This document shows positions 41,370 through 49,692 of a DNA stretch of 64,000 nucleotides, piece after piece. A program made the position numbers and the translations under genes. The DNA is from Agreia pratensis. Its GTDB lineage: Bacteria; Actinomycetota; Actinomycetes; Actinomycetales; Microbacteriaceae. Numbering within the stretch: position 1 is the first letter of the stretch; every line of letters starts with the position of its first letter. The stretch covers positions 1,054,001-1,118,000 of the forward strand of contig NZ_FXAY01000001.1 in NCBI RefSeq assembly GCF_900177685.1. The letters are read 5' to 3'. The notes beneath the pieces are model-generated. The model ran no database searches. It was not told the origin of the DNA and saw nothing but the letters and a program-made list of their open reading frames with translations.

Positions 41370-41778
41370 GCCGGCTGAGCTGTCCACGATCCTCGTCGCG
41401 GCGGTGGCACTGGTGCGTGACCGCCAGGTTCTTATGGTCACGGCGCGCGGCCGCGACGTCATCTATATGCCCGGAGGCAAGATCGATCCCGGTGAGACGG
41501 CGTTCGACGCGGCGATCCGTGAGGGGCGCGAAGAGGTCTCGGTCGAGCTCGACCCCGCGTCTGTCGCCGAGCTCTTCACGGTGACCGTGCAGGCGCACGG
41601 CGAACCGGATGGCCGGCTCGTCGAGATGCGCGTGTTCGCGGGGGCGACGCCCGACGAGCCCATCGCATCCGCCGAGGTCGACGCCGTGCACTGGGTGACC
41701 ACACTCGATGCCCACCGCTGCCCACCCGCGGGCCGTGAGACCCTGCGCCGCCTTGCCGCCCTCGACCTGATCGACTAG
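41362..41778 (+). CDS. NUDIX hydrolase
   Basis: 138 residues with a complete Nudix box: GKIDPGETAFDAAIREGREE, followed by V and S. Hydrolyses nucleoside diphosphates linked to another group, probably a house-cleaning role. The ATG at 41362 overlaps the end of the GNAT gene by 8 nt; longer upstream frames would lie inside that gene. Confidence 0.87.
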   Translation: MAEPAELSTILVAAVALVRDRQVLMVTARGRDVIYMPGGKIDPGETAFDAAIREGREEVSVELDPASVAELFTVTVQAHGEPDGRLVEMRVFAGATPDEPIASAEVDAVHWVTTLDAHRCPPAGRETLRRLAALDLID

Positions 41779-41785
41779 CCAGGCA

Positions 41786-41846
41786 GCGGGTACCCGCGCG
41801 GACTGTGGTACCCGGTGCGCCGGTACCCACTGTCTGCTTCGGTACC
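41786..41846. repeat. Cluster of four GGTACC palindromes
   Basis: GGTACC occurs at 41789, 41807, 41822 and 41841 within 58 bp, the first inside the 12-bp palindrome GCGGGTACCCGC (41786-41797). The cluster fills the gap before the F420-type gene and ends 13 nt upstream of its -10 (TAGGGT, 41859-41864), a position suited to regulator binding. Confidence 0.6.
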
Positions 41847-41870
41847 TGCTACGGCGGTTAGGGTTAGCCC

Positions 41871-42266
41871 ATGACTCTGGATGCCGCGCTCGCCTCGATC
41901 GCCGACGAGCGGTTCGTGTCGCTCACCACCTTTCGCAAGACCGGCGAGGGCGTGCCGACTCCGGTGTGGATCGCACGAGACGGCGATGCCCTCATCGTCA
42001 CGACCCCCGATGGAACCGGCAAGGTGAAGCGGCTGCGCAACGACGACCGCGTCGAGCTGCGCCCATCCGACCGGATGGGCAAGGTGGCCGACGACGCCCC
42101 CGCCGTTGCCGCTCGCGCCGAGATCGTCGACACCGACGAGGCTCGCGCCAGCCAGGAGCGTGTGTTCCTTGCTAAGTACCGTCTTGAATACCGCATTTTC
42201 ATGTTCATCGAACGCCTCGGCAAAAAGGGCAAGAAGAAGCGCGTGAGCCTGCGCATCACGGCGTGA
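41871..42266 (+). CDS. PPOX-class F420-dependent oxidoreductase
   Basis: 131-residue split-barrel flavin/deazaflavin enzyme of the Rv2991/Rv1155-like group: FVSLTTFRKTGEGVPTPVWI, DGDALIVTTPDGTGKVKRLR and RVELRPSDRMGKV. Cofactor F420 is favoured by these motifs over FMN, but this is a family-level inference. TAGGGT is exactly 6 nt before the ATG: likely leaderless. The stop overlaps the VanZ gene (GTGA). Confidence 0.82.
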   Translation: MTLDAALASIADERFVSLTTFRKTGEGVPTPVWIARDGDALIVTTPDGTGKVKRLRNDDRVELRPSDRMGKVADDAPAVAARAEIVDTDEARASQERVFLAKYRLEYRIFMFIERLGKKGKKKRVSLRITA

Positions 42267-42763
42267 ACAGCTTCTCGTTCGAGCTCGCATTCGCGGCACT
42301 GCTCGTCGTTGTGAGCATCGCGGGCGTCCTACTCGTACTGCGGCGTGCGCGTCGAGGGGGCGAGTCGCGCAGCGCGCGCCTCGACGGCATCTGCATCGTC
42401 GTCTCTCTAACCGCGTGGCTGGCGGGGCTTCTCTTCATGACGATGCGACCGGGCTCCGGAAAAGGCTCGCTGCTCAACCTCGTGCCGCTATCGTTCCAAG
42501 GCCCCAGCGCGGTTGTCGATGCGGTGCTCAACGTGGGCGTGTTCATTCCGCTCGGGCTGCTGCTCGTCGCGGCGGGCGTGCGTTTCTCTGTGGCTCTGCT
42601 GATCGGGCTATTGCTGTCGGTGGGCATCGAGCTGAGTCAGTACCTCGCGCAGGTCGGCCGCACCGCCGACGTCAACGATCTACTCACGAACACCGCGGGA
42701 ACAGTACTCGGCTGGGCCGTCGGGGCGGCGATCGTGCACGTGAGGCGGCGAGCCGACAGCTAG
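42263..42763 (+). CDS. VanZ-family membrane protein
   Basis: 166 residues, four to five membrane helices. The VanZ core is recognisable: NLVPLSF, NVGVFIPLGLLL, SVGIELSQYLAQVGRTADVNDLLTN and the final GTVLGWAVG helix. VanZ-like proteins are widespread and mostly of unknown role; teicoplanin resistance is known only for the founding member. Co-translated with the F420-type gene. Confidence 0.85.
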   Translation: MNSFSFELAFAALLVVVSIAGVLLVLRRARRGGESRSARLDGICIVVSLTAWLAGLLFMTMRPGSGKGSLLNLVPLSFQGPSAVVDAVLNVGVFIPLGLLLVAAGVRFSVALLIGLLLSVGIELSQYLAQVGRTADVNDLLTNTAGTVLGWAVGAAIVHVRRRADS

Positions 42764-42813
42764 TGCCTCGTCGGTCGTTCGCGAGTTGCCGATTCGATCG
42801 CCGAAGAGTCCGG

Positions 42814-42848
42814 GTGTTGCCAGTTCAGACCAACGGAACTGGCAACAC
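42814..42848. terminator. Bidirectional terminator hairpin
   Basis: GTGTTGCCAGTTC (42814-42826) and GAACTGGCAACAC (42836-42848) form a perfect 13-bp stem with a 9-nt loop, placed between the convergent VanZ (+) and aminotransferase (-) genes. Confidence 0.75.
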
Positions 42849-42872
42849 GAGAGCTCCGGGGCGCCTATAACG

Positions 42873-43934
42873 TCATCTCGACGTCGGGGCGACAGCGAGC
42901 GCTGCGAGTATGTCGGCCACGTCCTGCTCGTCGTTCCAGAGGTGGAATGCCACCCGCGCGCATCCGGCACGGCCAGAAGCCACGATGCCGGCGGCGGTGA
43001 GAGCCGCGAGCTGGGTGCCATCGGCATCCGGCCACGTGACGATTGCCTGACCGCGGCGCGGAATGCCGAGCCCGTCGCAGAGAGCATCGCCCAGGGCGAC
43101 GTTGTGCGCGTGCACCTCGTCTAGGTCGAGCGAGGCGAAGAGCTCGATAGCCGGTTCAGCTCCGACCCACACCGGCCAGGCCGGCGACACGTCGAAGCTG
43201 CGGGCGTCGCCGGCGAGGTTCATGGTGGGTCCGTAGCAGGAGCCCCAGATGTCTTCGCCGGCGTACCAGTTGGCCTGAATCGGCGACAGCGTCTGCTGGT
43301 ACTCCTCGCTCAGGGTCATGAACGCGGCTCCGCGCGGTGCGCACAACCACTTGTAGGCGTGGCACACGGTGGCGTCGAAGATCGAGGCGTCGACGGGCAT
43401 GGCGCCCGCCGCCTGCGTCGTGTCGCACACGGTGAGCGCACCGTTCTCGCGGGAGGCCGCCACGATCGCATCGACGTCGGCGACCTTGCCCGACGCCGAC
43501 TGAACGAGCGAGAAGGCCACCAGATGCGTGGCCGGGGTGATGGATGCCGCGAGCGCCTCGACCGGAACATGCCGCACCACGACGCCGCGCTTCTCGGCCA
43601 CCACGAACGGAAACACCATCGAGCTGAAGTCGCCGTCGACACAGAGCACTTCGGCGCCGTCGGGCACCGCGGCTGCCAGCACACTGACCATCGCGGAGGT
43701 CTGCGACCCGATGGCCACCCGGCCCGCGTCGACGTTCATCATCCGGGCGAAGGATGCGCGGGTGCGGTCGATCGTGGCGTCGTATTTGCCGGGCGAGCAG
43801 AGGCCGGCCACCCAGTCCGCCTGATCCGCCTGCATGGCCGCAAGAGTGGCCGCGCCGGCCAGGCCGAGCGAGCACGCGCCGAGGTATCGCCGGCCCCCTG
43901 TGAACTGGGCGCGGGCTTCGGCGAGTGTTGTCAT
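42873..43934 (-). CDS. Class V aminotransferase-fold PLP enzyme
   Basis: 353 residues related to cysteine desulfurases and kynureninase-like enzymes. Phosphate-site region GSQTSAMVSVLAAAV, DTTQAAGAMPVD (Asp of the PLP ring) and the PLP-lysine motif CHAYKWLCAPRGAAF are present. No NifS-type active-site Cys loop is obvious, so it is probably not an Fe-S cluster desulfurase. Divergent from a LysR regulator that may control it. The substrate is unknown. Confidence 0.83.
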   Translation of the reverse strand: MTTLAEARAQFTGGRRYLGACSLGLAGAATLAAMQADQADWVAGLCSPGKYDATIDRTRASFARMMNVDAGRVAIGSQTSAMVSVLAAAVPDGAEVLCVDGDFSSMVFPFVVAEKRGVVVRHVPVEALAASITPATHLVAFSLVQSASGKVADVDAIVAASRENGALTVCDTTQAAGAMPVDASIFDATVCHAYKWLCAPRGAAFMTLSEEYQQTLSPIQANWYAGEDIWGSCYGPTMNLAGDARSFDVSPAWPVWVGAEPAIELFASLDLDEVHAHNVALGDALCDGLGIPRRGQAIVTWPDADGTQLAALTAAGIVASGRAGCARVAFHLWNDEQDVADILAALAVAPTSR

Positions 43935-43990
43935 GCATCCAGAATGATCGCTGCTGAGCTATTCGACAACGACAGGTTCAGCATCTACGC

Positions 43991-44009
43991 CATAAGCAAT
44001 GATTATGCT
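43991..44009. promoter_or_regulatory. LysR promoter with inverted-repeat operator
   Basis: CATAA (43991-43995) and TTATG (44003-44007) form an inverted repeat with 7-nt spacer, of LysR-type form. TATGCT (44004-44009), the presumptive -10 of the lysR gene, overlaps its right arm and is 6 nt from the ATG at 44016, consistent with autoregulation. Confidence 0.55.
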
Positions 44010-44015
44010 GATGCC

Positions 44016-44984
44016 ATGCCCCTCTCCCCGACCTCGCGATCTGCCGTCGCAGCCGACCTCGACTCCCAGACCCTGCGCGTGATCAGGGCGATCGCCGACC
44101 GCGGATCGATCACCGCAGCAGCCGCGGCGCTCGGCTACAGCCAACCCGCCATCAGCCAGAGCATCAAGCGCCTCGAAGAGAAGCTGGGCATGCCCGTGCT
44201 CACTCGCGTCGCCCGCGGGGTGGAGCTGACAGAGGCCGGAGAGGTGCTCGCCCGACACGCGGCCACAGTGCTTCGCGCCATCGACTCGGCCGCCGACGAG
44301 CTCGCCGATCTGTCTGGATTGCGCTCGGGGTTGGTGCGCATCGCCGCCTTCCCCTCGGCGTCGTCGACCGTCGTGCCGCGGCTCCTCGGCGACATCACCG
44401 TCCGGCATCCGGGAGTGCGCTTCAGCTATCTCGAGGCCGAGCCGCCCGAGGCTGTTCAGGCGGTGCGCGACCACGCCGCCGACATCGCCCTCACGTTCAG
44501 CTACCCCGGCGACCCCGACGATCCTCACCGCGCGAGCGCGTCGGGGCTCGTCACCCTGCCCCTCTGGCGCGAGCAGATGCTGCTCGTGGTTCCGGATGCT
44601 CCCGGGCTGGGCGACGGGTCGATCGAGCTCGCGAGTCTCGCCGACTCGGGATGGATCGCCGGATGCCCGCGGTGCCGCGGGCACCTCGTCGAGCTGTGCG
44701 AGGCATCCGGATTCACCCCCGCTCTCGGCTACGAGACCGACAATGTGCAGGCCGTGTTGGCCATGGTGGCGGCGGGCCTCGGCGTCGCGCTGCTGCCCTC
44801 GCTCGCCCTCGCGACGACGCCGCTGCCCGAGGGAGTCGCAACCCGGCCGCCGTCAGCCACCGACTACCGCACCGTTCACCTCGTCACGGCGCAGGGCTCG
44901 ACCGCTGTTCCCGCGATCGGCGCGACGATCGCCGCGATCCGGTCATTGGATGCCGCCGCCTGGGGCCTCGAGACCCAGCACTGA
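44016..44984 (+). CDS. LysR-family transcriptional regulator
   Basis: 322 residues. N-terminal winged helix with RAIADRGSITAAAAALGYSQ followed by the PAISQSIKRLEE recognition helix, then the two-lobed effector-binding domain (GLVRIAAFPSASSTVVPRLL ... GLGVALLPSLAL). The start at 44016 is supported by TATGCT 6 nt ahead. Divergent from the PLP enzyme, a classic LysR-target arrangement. The inducer is unknown. Repeat copy D follows the stop. Confidence 0.9.
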   Translation: MPLSPTSRSAVAADLDSQTLRVIRAIADRGSITAAAAALGYSQPAISQSIKRLEEKLGMPVLTRVARGVELTEAGEVLARHAATVLRAIDSAADELADLSGLRSGLVRIAAFPSASSTVVPRLLGDITVRHPGVRFSYLEAEPPEAVQAVRDHAADIALTFSYPGDPDDPHRASASGLVTLPLWREQMLLVVPDAPGLGDGSIELASLADSGWIAGCPRCRGHLVELCEASGFTPALGYETDNVQAVLAMVAAGLGVALLPSLALATTPLPEGVATRPPSATDYRTVHLVTAQGSTAVPAIGATIAAIRSLDAAAWGLETQH

Positions 44985-44991
44985 CCCGCTT

Positions 44992-45076
44992 CGCTGGTCG
45001 AGTAGCGAGGCACGAGCGTATCGAGACTATGATCGGTCGGTCTCGATACGGCCGCAAGCGGCCTACTCGACCAGCG
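44992..45076. repeat. Palindromic repeat, copy D (inverted half order)
   Basis: 85-bp element. CGCTGGTCGAGTAGCGAGGC ... GCGTATCGAGAC comes first (44992-45027), then GGTCTCGATACGGCCGC ... CTACTCGACCAGCG (45039-45076): the same halves as copies A and B but in swapped order, giving one long hairpin. It lies between the convergent LysR (+) and monooxygenase (-) genes and is a likely terminator for both. Confidence 0.8.
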
Positions 45077-45085
45077 CAGCACCGG

Positions 45086-45367
45086 CTAGCGCAGCCCGTC
45101 GACCTCGTATCGCCTCTCGATTCCGGCCGTCGCGCGGCCCCACTCGCTGGCGGCTACACGCTGCTGATGCGCGGCGAACGACGCCGCATCCATGAACTGC
45201 TCGTCGACCTGCCAGACGTGCGGATCTTTGGTGCGCGCAACCTCGAACGAGACGCAGCCCGGCTCTGAGCGGGTGAGTTCCACATGCAGAGGCAGATGAT
45301 CGATGACGATCTGCACCTGATCCGAGGTCTCGCAGATCAGCAGTCCGGTCAGGCGCACAGAGGTCAT
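45086..45367 (-). CDS. Antibiotic-biosynthesis-monooxygenase (ABM) domain protein
   Basis: 93 residues, a single ferredoxin-like ABM domain: TGLLICETSDQVQIVIDHLP, HVELTRSEPGCVSFEVARTKDP, VWQVDEQFMDAASFAAHQQRV. Related proteins oxidise quinol-like compounds or degrade reactive small molecules. The ATG at 45367 (MTSVRLTG) is chosen. Divergent from the LacI regulator, 71 nt away. Confidence 0.82.
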   Translation of the reverse strand: MTSVRLTGLLICETSDQVQIVIDHLPLHVELTRSEPGCVSFEVARTKDPHVWQVDEQFMDAASFAAHQQRVAASEWGRATAGIERRYEVDGLR

Positions 45368-45438
45368 GGCTCGAGCGTGCCACACGACGTCGCTTCCGCT
45401 CGGAACTTTTGCCCCTCGAAGCTGGCTACGCTGTGGTC

Positions 45439-46473
45439 ATGGTGACAATTCGCGACGTTGCAGCCGATGCCGGCGTCGCACGCAGCACGGTGTCGTACGT
45501 CTTGTCGGGCAACAAGAAACTGCCCGAGAAGACACGGCTCCGCGTGCTCGAAAGCGTTGCCAGGCTCGGCTATCGCCCCGACCCCATGGCTCGGGCTCTG
45601 GCGCTGCGCCGCACCAACATCCTCGGACTCCTCGCCTCGATCGACCCGTCATCGCGCCAGACAGACGTCGATGTGTTCATGCGCTTCGTGCGCGCCGCGA
45701 TGTATGCCGCTCGCGCCCGAGGCTTCGACCTGCTGATGATGGGATCGGGCGAAGACGAACTCGCACGAGATGTTCTCGCCGACGCACTCATCGTCATGGA
45801 CATCCGTCGAGACGACCCTCGGCTGCCGGTACTCGCGAGCATCGGCCTTCCCACTGTGCTCGTCGGCTACCCCGGCGATTCGAGCCCGTTCAGCGCCATC
45901 GACCTCGACTTCAAGCGCGCCGCCCGTATTGCGGTCGATCATCTGGCAGATCTCGGTCACACCGAGATCGCGGTCCTCGGACTCGGCACAGACTCGTCTG
46001 AGCACGGATTCGCGTTCGCCCTGCTCTTTCGCGAGGGATTCCTCGACCAGTGCGCGATTCGCGGCGTGCGCGGGGCGGTCATACCGAACGTCGATGACGA
46101 TGCCGGGGTGGATGCCTGGCTTGATCGAGCGCAAGACGAGTTGCCGGGCCTCAGCGCGGTCATCACGCATGGGCCTGGTTCGCTCGAACCGTTCATCGAT
46201 CGGCTGCTGAAGCGGGGACTCTCGATTCCCGAGGACTGCTCGATCATGACGGTCGCACCCGAGGAGGTCATGCGGCACGCCGATCGACCGGTCACCGTCG
46301 TCGATCTGCCCGGCGAAGAAATGGTCTCGAGAGCCGTGAATCTCGTGCTCGACGAATTGAGCGGCTCCGTGTCCCCGGGTATCACCGAACTCCTTCCGGC
46401 TCTCGTGCACGACTTCGGCACGACCGCGCCTTATGTGCAGGGCGAGGGCGGCCGCATCTTCACTCGTCGCTGA
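45439..46473 (+). CDS. LacI-family regulator of the adjacent glycoside operon
   Basis: 344 residues. The N-terminal helix-turn-helix (TIRDVAADAGVARSTVSYVL) with hinge helix (RPDPMARALALRR) and a periplasmic-binding-like sugar domain. TACGCT lies 6 nt before the ATG at 45439, so probably leaderless. Two palindromic operators (46515-46551) lie directly downstream in the promoter of the transport genes, so it probably represses that operon and responds to the imported sugar. Confidence 0.9.
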   Translation: MVTIRDVAADAGVARSTVSYVLSGNKKLPEKTRLRVLESVARLGYRPDPMARALALRRTNILGLLASIDPSSRQTDVDVFMRFVRAAMYAARARGFDLLMMGSGEDELARDVLADALIVMDIRRDDPRLPVLASIGLPTVLVGYPGDSSPFSAIDLDFKRAARIAVDHLADLGHTEIAVLGLGTDSSEHGFAFALLFREGFLDQCAIRGVRGAVIPNVDDDAGVDAWLDRAQDELPGLSAVITHGPGSLEPFIDRLLKRGLSIPEDCSIMTVAPEEVMRHADRPVTVVDLPGEEMVSRAVNLVLDELSGSVSPGITELLPALVHDFGTTAPYVQGEGGRIFTRR

Positions 46474-46514
46474 CGCGAACGGCTGACACTCGAAACTGAT
46501 TGTTCGCCCGATTG

Positions 46515-46566
46515 GAGAACCGGTTCTCTGAAAACTATTGAACCGGTTCTCCAACTCGGTTAGGCT
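46515..46566 (+). promoter_or_regulatory. Promoter and two LacI operators of the sugar-uptake operon
   Basis: Promoter -35 TTGAAC (46538-46543), 17-nt spacer, -10 TAGGCT (46561-46566). Operator 1 is GAGAACCGGTTCTC (46515-46528); operator 2 is centred on GAACCGGTTC (46540-46549) and reads TTGAACCGGTTCTCCAA. Centres are 23 bp apart. The central CG palindrome is typical of LacI-family sites. Operator 2 covers the -35 element. Confidence 0.85.
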
Positions 46567-46664
46567 CGCCCCAATCTCGCGAAGATCTCGCCCTCGGACT
46601 CGTCCGATCGAGACGTGCGAGCTGGGCAGCGTCGCTTAGACAACCGTATTCAGAGAGGAATACC

Positions 46665-47876
46665 GTGAAACATCGCATCACTCGAACAGCAGGTGCCATC
46701 TCCCTCGCACTCGTCACAGGGGTCGCGCTCAGCGCGTGCAGCGGCGGAGGATCCGACTCGTCGGCGAAGTCGTTGACGCTGTGGGACAGCTTCACCCAGT
46801 ACGACGCATCATCTCCCTACGGCAAGCTGCTCTCCGGCTGCGAGGCCAGCACGGGCATCACTCTCGAGCGCACCTCCGACCCCGACCTCACCACGAAGCT
46901 GCTGCAGTCGGCCGCGTCGAAGAGCACCCCCGATCTCGTCACCATGGACAACCCCTCGGTCGCGAAGTTCGCCGACACAGGGCTCTTCGTCGACAACGAG
47001 ACGTCGGGCCTCAAGACGACCGACGTGCTGCCGAACGTGCTCGCGGCGGGCCAGCTCGACGGCAAGACATATGGTTCCTCGATCGGCGCGAACACCCTCG
47101 CCCTCTTCTACAACAAAGACCTGCTCGACGCCGCGGGCATCACGCCCCCGACGAACTGGAGCGAACTCAGCGCAGCGGCGACCAAGCTCAGTTCGGGCGA
47201 CGTCAAGGGTCTCGGCTTCTCTGCAGCCGGCTCAGAAGAGGGAACCTTCCAGTTCCTGCCGTTCTTCTGGGGCTCCGGCGCGAGCCTCGACGACATCTCG
47301 TCTGACGATGCGGTGTCGGCTCTCACTCTCTGGACAGACATGGTCAAGAGTGGCTCCGCGTCGCAGTCGAACGTCAATGCCAACCAACAGGACGTGCGTG
47401 ACCAGTTCCTCGCCGGCAAGCTCGGCATGATGGTCAACGGCACCTGGCAGCTGTCGGCTCTCGACGAGGCGGGCATCAACTACGGCGTCGTGCCTCTTCC
47501 GGCGAAAGACGGCGGTGCCGCACCGAGTCCGCTCGGCGGCGAGTTCGTCGAGGTCGTGGTCTCCGACCCCGCGAAGCAGAAGCTCTCGGCGGAGTTCGCG
47601 CAGTGCATGATCGAACCCGACAACCTGAAGCCATGGGCGACCGGCCAGTCGTACATCATGCCGTACGCCGATGCCGCAGCTGCACAGGCGACCGAAAACC
47701 CCGCTCTCGTTCCGTGGGTGGAGGCGATTTCTGTGGCACAGGGCCGCACGAGCGATCTCGGCGTCGCTTACCCCGACACCTCGAAGGCGCTCTACACCGC
47801 CATTCAGGAGGCGCTGACGGGATCCAAGTCGCCCAAGGCCGCCCTCGACGATGCCGCCGCGAGCCTGAAGAAATAA
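46665..47876 (+). CDS. ABC sugar-binding lipoprotein
   Basis: 403-residue extracellular solute-binding protein (family 1). Signal peptide with lipobox LSAC (Cys about residue 25), a Ser/Gly linker, then the two-lobed binding fold (DLVTMDNPSVAKFADTGLF, GANTLALFYNKDLLDAAGI, GKLGMMVNGTWQL). Captures an oligosaccharide, probably the substrate of the GH31 enzyme at the end of the operon, for the two permeases. GTG start after AGAGAGGAA. No ATPase gene is present; a shared MsiK-type ATPase elsewhere is expected. Confidence 0.93.
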   Translation: MKHRITRTAGAISLALVTGVALSACSGGGSDSSAKSLTLWDSFTQYDASSPYGKLLSGCEASTGITLERTSDPDLTTKLLQSAASKSTPDLVTMDNPSVAKFADTGLFVDNETSGLKTTDVLPNVLAAGQLDGKTYGSSIGANTLALFYNKDLLDAAGITPPTNWSELSAAATKLSSGDVKGLGFSAAGSEEGTFQFLPFFWGSGASLDDISSDDAVSALTLWTDMVKSGSASQSNVNANQQDVRDQFLAGKLGMMVNGTWQLSALDEAGINYGVVPLPAKDGGAAPSPLGGEFVEVVVSDPAKQKLSAEFAQCMIEPDNLKPWATGQSYIMPYADAAAAQATENPALVPWVEAISVAQGRTSDLGVAYPDTSKALYTAIQEALTGSKSPKAALDDAAASLKK

Positions 47877-47877
47877 C

Positions 47878-48816
47878 ATGACCGACACCGCCGTACTCGC
47901 GGCGCCGGTCGCGGGCGGAGCGGCCTCCCGGCCGCCCGCCCGCCGCAGGCCCCGCCTCCGACTCCGTCTCGCCGCGCTCGGCTTCATGGCCCCCGTGGTG
48001 ATCTTCCTCGCTGTCTTCTTCGTCTACCCGATCATCCGGGGATTCGTTCTGAGCATGCAGGACTTCGGGCCCAGTTCCTTCATCACGGGCGACGCCGACT
48101 TCGTCGGCATCGACAACTATGTGACCGTCGTGACCGACCCGATCTTCGGCACCATCGCCTGGCACACCGTGCTGTTCACGGTCGTCTCGCTGGCGGGACA
48201 GTTCGCCATCGGCATGGCGCTCGCTCTCTTCTTCACCCGCCGATTCCCGCTCTCTGCCACGTTCCGATCCCTCATCCTTCTGCCGTGGCTGCTGCCTCTT
48301 ATCGTCTCCGCCACCGCGTGGAGATGGATCTTCGACCAGCAGTTCGGCGTGCTCAACGCAGCCATCGGCAGTCAGGTCGGCTGGCTCACCGACCCAGCCG
48401 TTTCGCTCTGGGCGGTGATCATCGCGAACATCTGGCTGGGCATCCCCTTCAACATGGTGCTGCTGCACGGCGGCCTGCAAGGCATCCCAGAAAGTCTCTA
48501 CGAGGCGGCCGCTCTCGACGGAGCCAGCCGCTGGCGCACCTTCTGGAGCATCACCTGGCCGCTCCTTCGACCCGTCACCGCGGTGACGCTGCTTCTCGGT
48601 CTCGTCTATACGATCAAGGTGTTCGACGTGATCTGGATCCTGACCAAGGGTGGGCCGGCGAACAGCTCGCACACCATCGCGACCTGGGCCTACGAGCAGT
48701 CTTTCACCGACCTCCAGTTCGGCGTCGGCGCTGCGGCGGGCGAGATCTTGGTCGTCGTCGCCCTCATCTTCGGTTTCATCTACATTCGCGCCCAGCGCAA
48801 GGAGACATTCGGATGA
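47878..48816 (+). CDS. ABC sugar permease (MalF type)
   Basis: 312 residues with about six membrane helices and a basic N-terminus. The EAA loop (ESLYEAAALDGASRWRTFWS) that meets the ATPase is clear. It starts 1 nt after the binding-protein stop and overlaps the second permease (ATGA at 48813). Confidence 0.92.
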   Translation: MTDTAVLAAPVAGGAASRPPARRRPRLRLRLAALGFMAPVVIFLAVFFVYPIIRGFVLSMQDFGPSSFITGDADFVGIDNYVTVVTDPIFGTIAWHTVLFTVVSLAGQFAIGMALALFFTRRFPLSATFRSLILLPWLLPLIVSATAWRWIFDQQFGVLNAAIGSQVGWLTDPAVSLWAVIIANIWLGIPFNMVLLHGGLQGIPESLYEAAALDGASRWRTFWSITWPLLRPVTAVTLLLGLVYTIKVFDVIWILTKGGPANSSHTIATWAYEQSFTDLQFGVGAAAGEILVVVALIFGFIYIRAQRKETFG

Positions 48817-49643
48817 TCACCAAGACCACGCGCCTGCGTCGCGGCATCGATCTGGTGATCGCCATCGTCGCCTGCGGCTTCCTCCTGTTCCCGCTGTACT
48901 GGATGGTCAACGTCTCGTTGACGAAACCCCAGAACCTGATCCAGACCCCACCGAGTCTGTTCCCCTCCGACCCGACGCTCGACGGCTACGTGCAGGCCCT
49001 GTCGACGCAGCTGCCGAACCTCGTCACAAGCCTCGTGATCTCGATCGGCTGTGTCATCTTGACTCTGGCCATCGCCCTGCCGGCCGCCTTCGCCATGGCG
49101 AAGTTCAAGGTGCGAGGCACGGGAGCCGTCATGTTCGTCTTCCTGCTCGCCCAGATGATCCCGGGAATCGTGCTCGTGACAGCGCTCTTCGCGATCTACA
49201 ACGCGCTGGGGCTGCTGAACACGTACCAGGGTCTGATCCTGGCCGATGCCACGGCCTCGGTGCCCTTCGCCGTGATCATCCTGCGCGCCTTCATGCTGGG
49301 CATCCCCGACGAGTTGATCGAGGCCGCGCGCATCGACGGTGCCAGCAACTGGCGGGCGTTCGTCTCGATCGTGATCCCCCTCAGCCGCAACTCGATCGTC
49401 ACGGCGGGGCTGTTCTCGTTCCTGTTCGCATGGGCCGACTTCCTCAACGCGAACTCGCTGACATCTGGCAACAGCATCGTGCCCTTCACCCTGGGGCTCT
49501 ACCGCTACATCGGGTCGACCACCACCAACTGGAACGGCATCATGGCCACCGCCGTGATCGCCTCCATTCCGGCGGCCATCCTGCTCATCGTCGCCCAGAA
49601 GTACGTGGCGGCCGGCGTGACCGCCGGCGCCGTCAAGGACTGA
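48813..49643 (+). CDS. ABC sugar permease (MalG type)
   Basis: 276 residues, six membrane helices. LFPLYWMVNVSLTKPQNLI in the N-terminal part and the EAA loop DELIEAARIDGASNWRAFVS are diagnostic of the MalG-like partner. Co-translated with the MalF-like gene; the GH31 gene begins 49 nt later, with AGGAAAAG ahead of its start. Confidence 0.92.
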   Translation: MITKTTRLRRGIDLVIAIVACGFLLFPLYWMVNVSLTKPQNLIQTPPSLFPSDPTLDGYVQALSTQLPNLVTSLVISIGCVILTLAIALPAAFAMAKFKVRGTGAVMFVFLLAQMIPGIVLVTALFAIYNALGLLNTYQGLILADATASVPFAVIILRAFMLGIPDELIEAARIDGASNWRAFVSIVIPLSRNSIVTAGLFSFLFAWADFLNANSLTSGNSIVPFTLGLYRYIGSTTTNWNGIMATAVIASIPAAILLIVAQKYVAAGVTAGAVKD

Positions 49644-49692
49644 CCGGGCACGCAGGCCCGTCGCGCACAACCGAGAGATTCACGAGGAAAAG

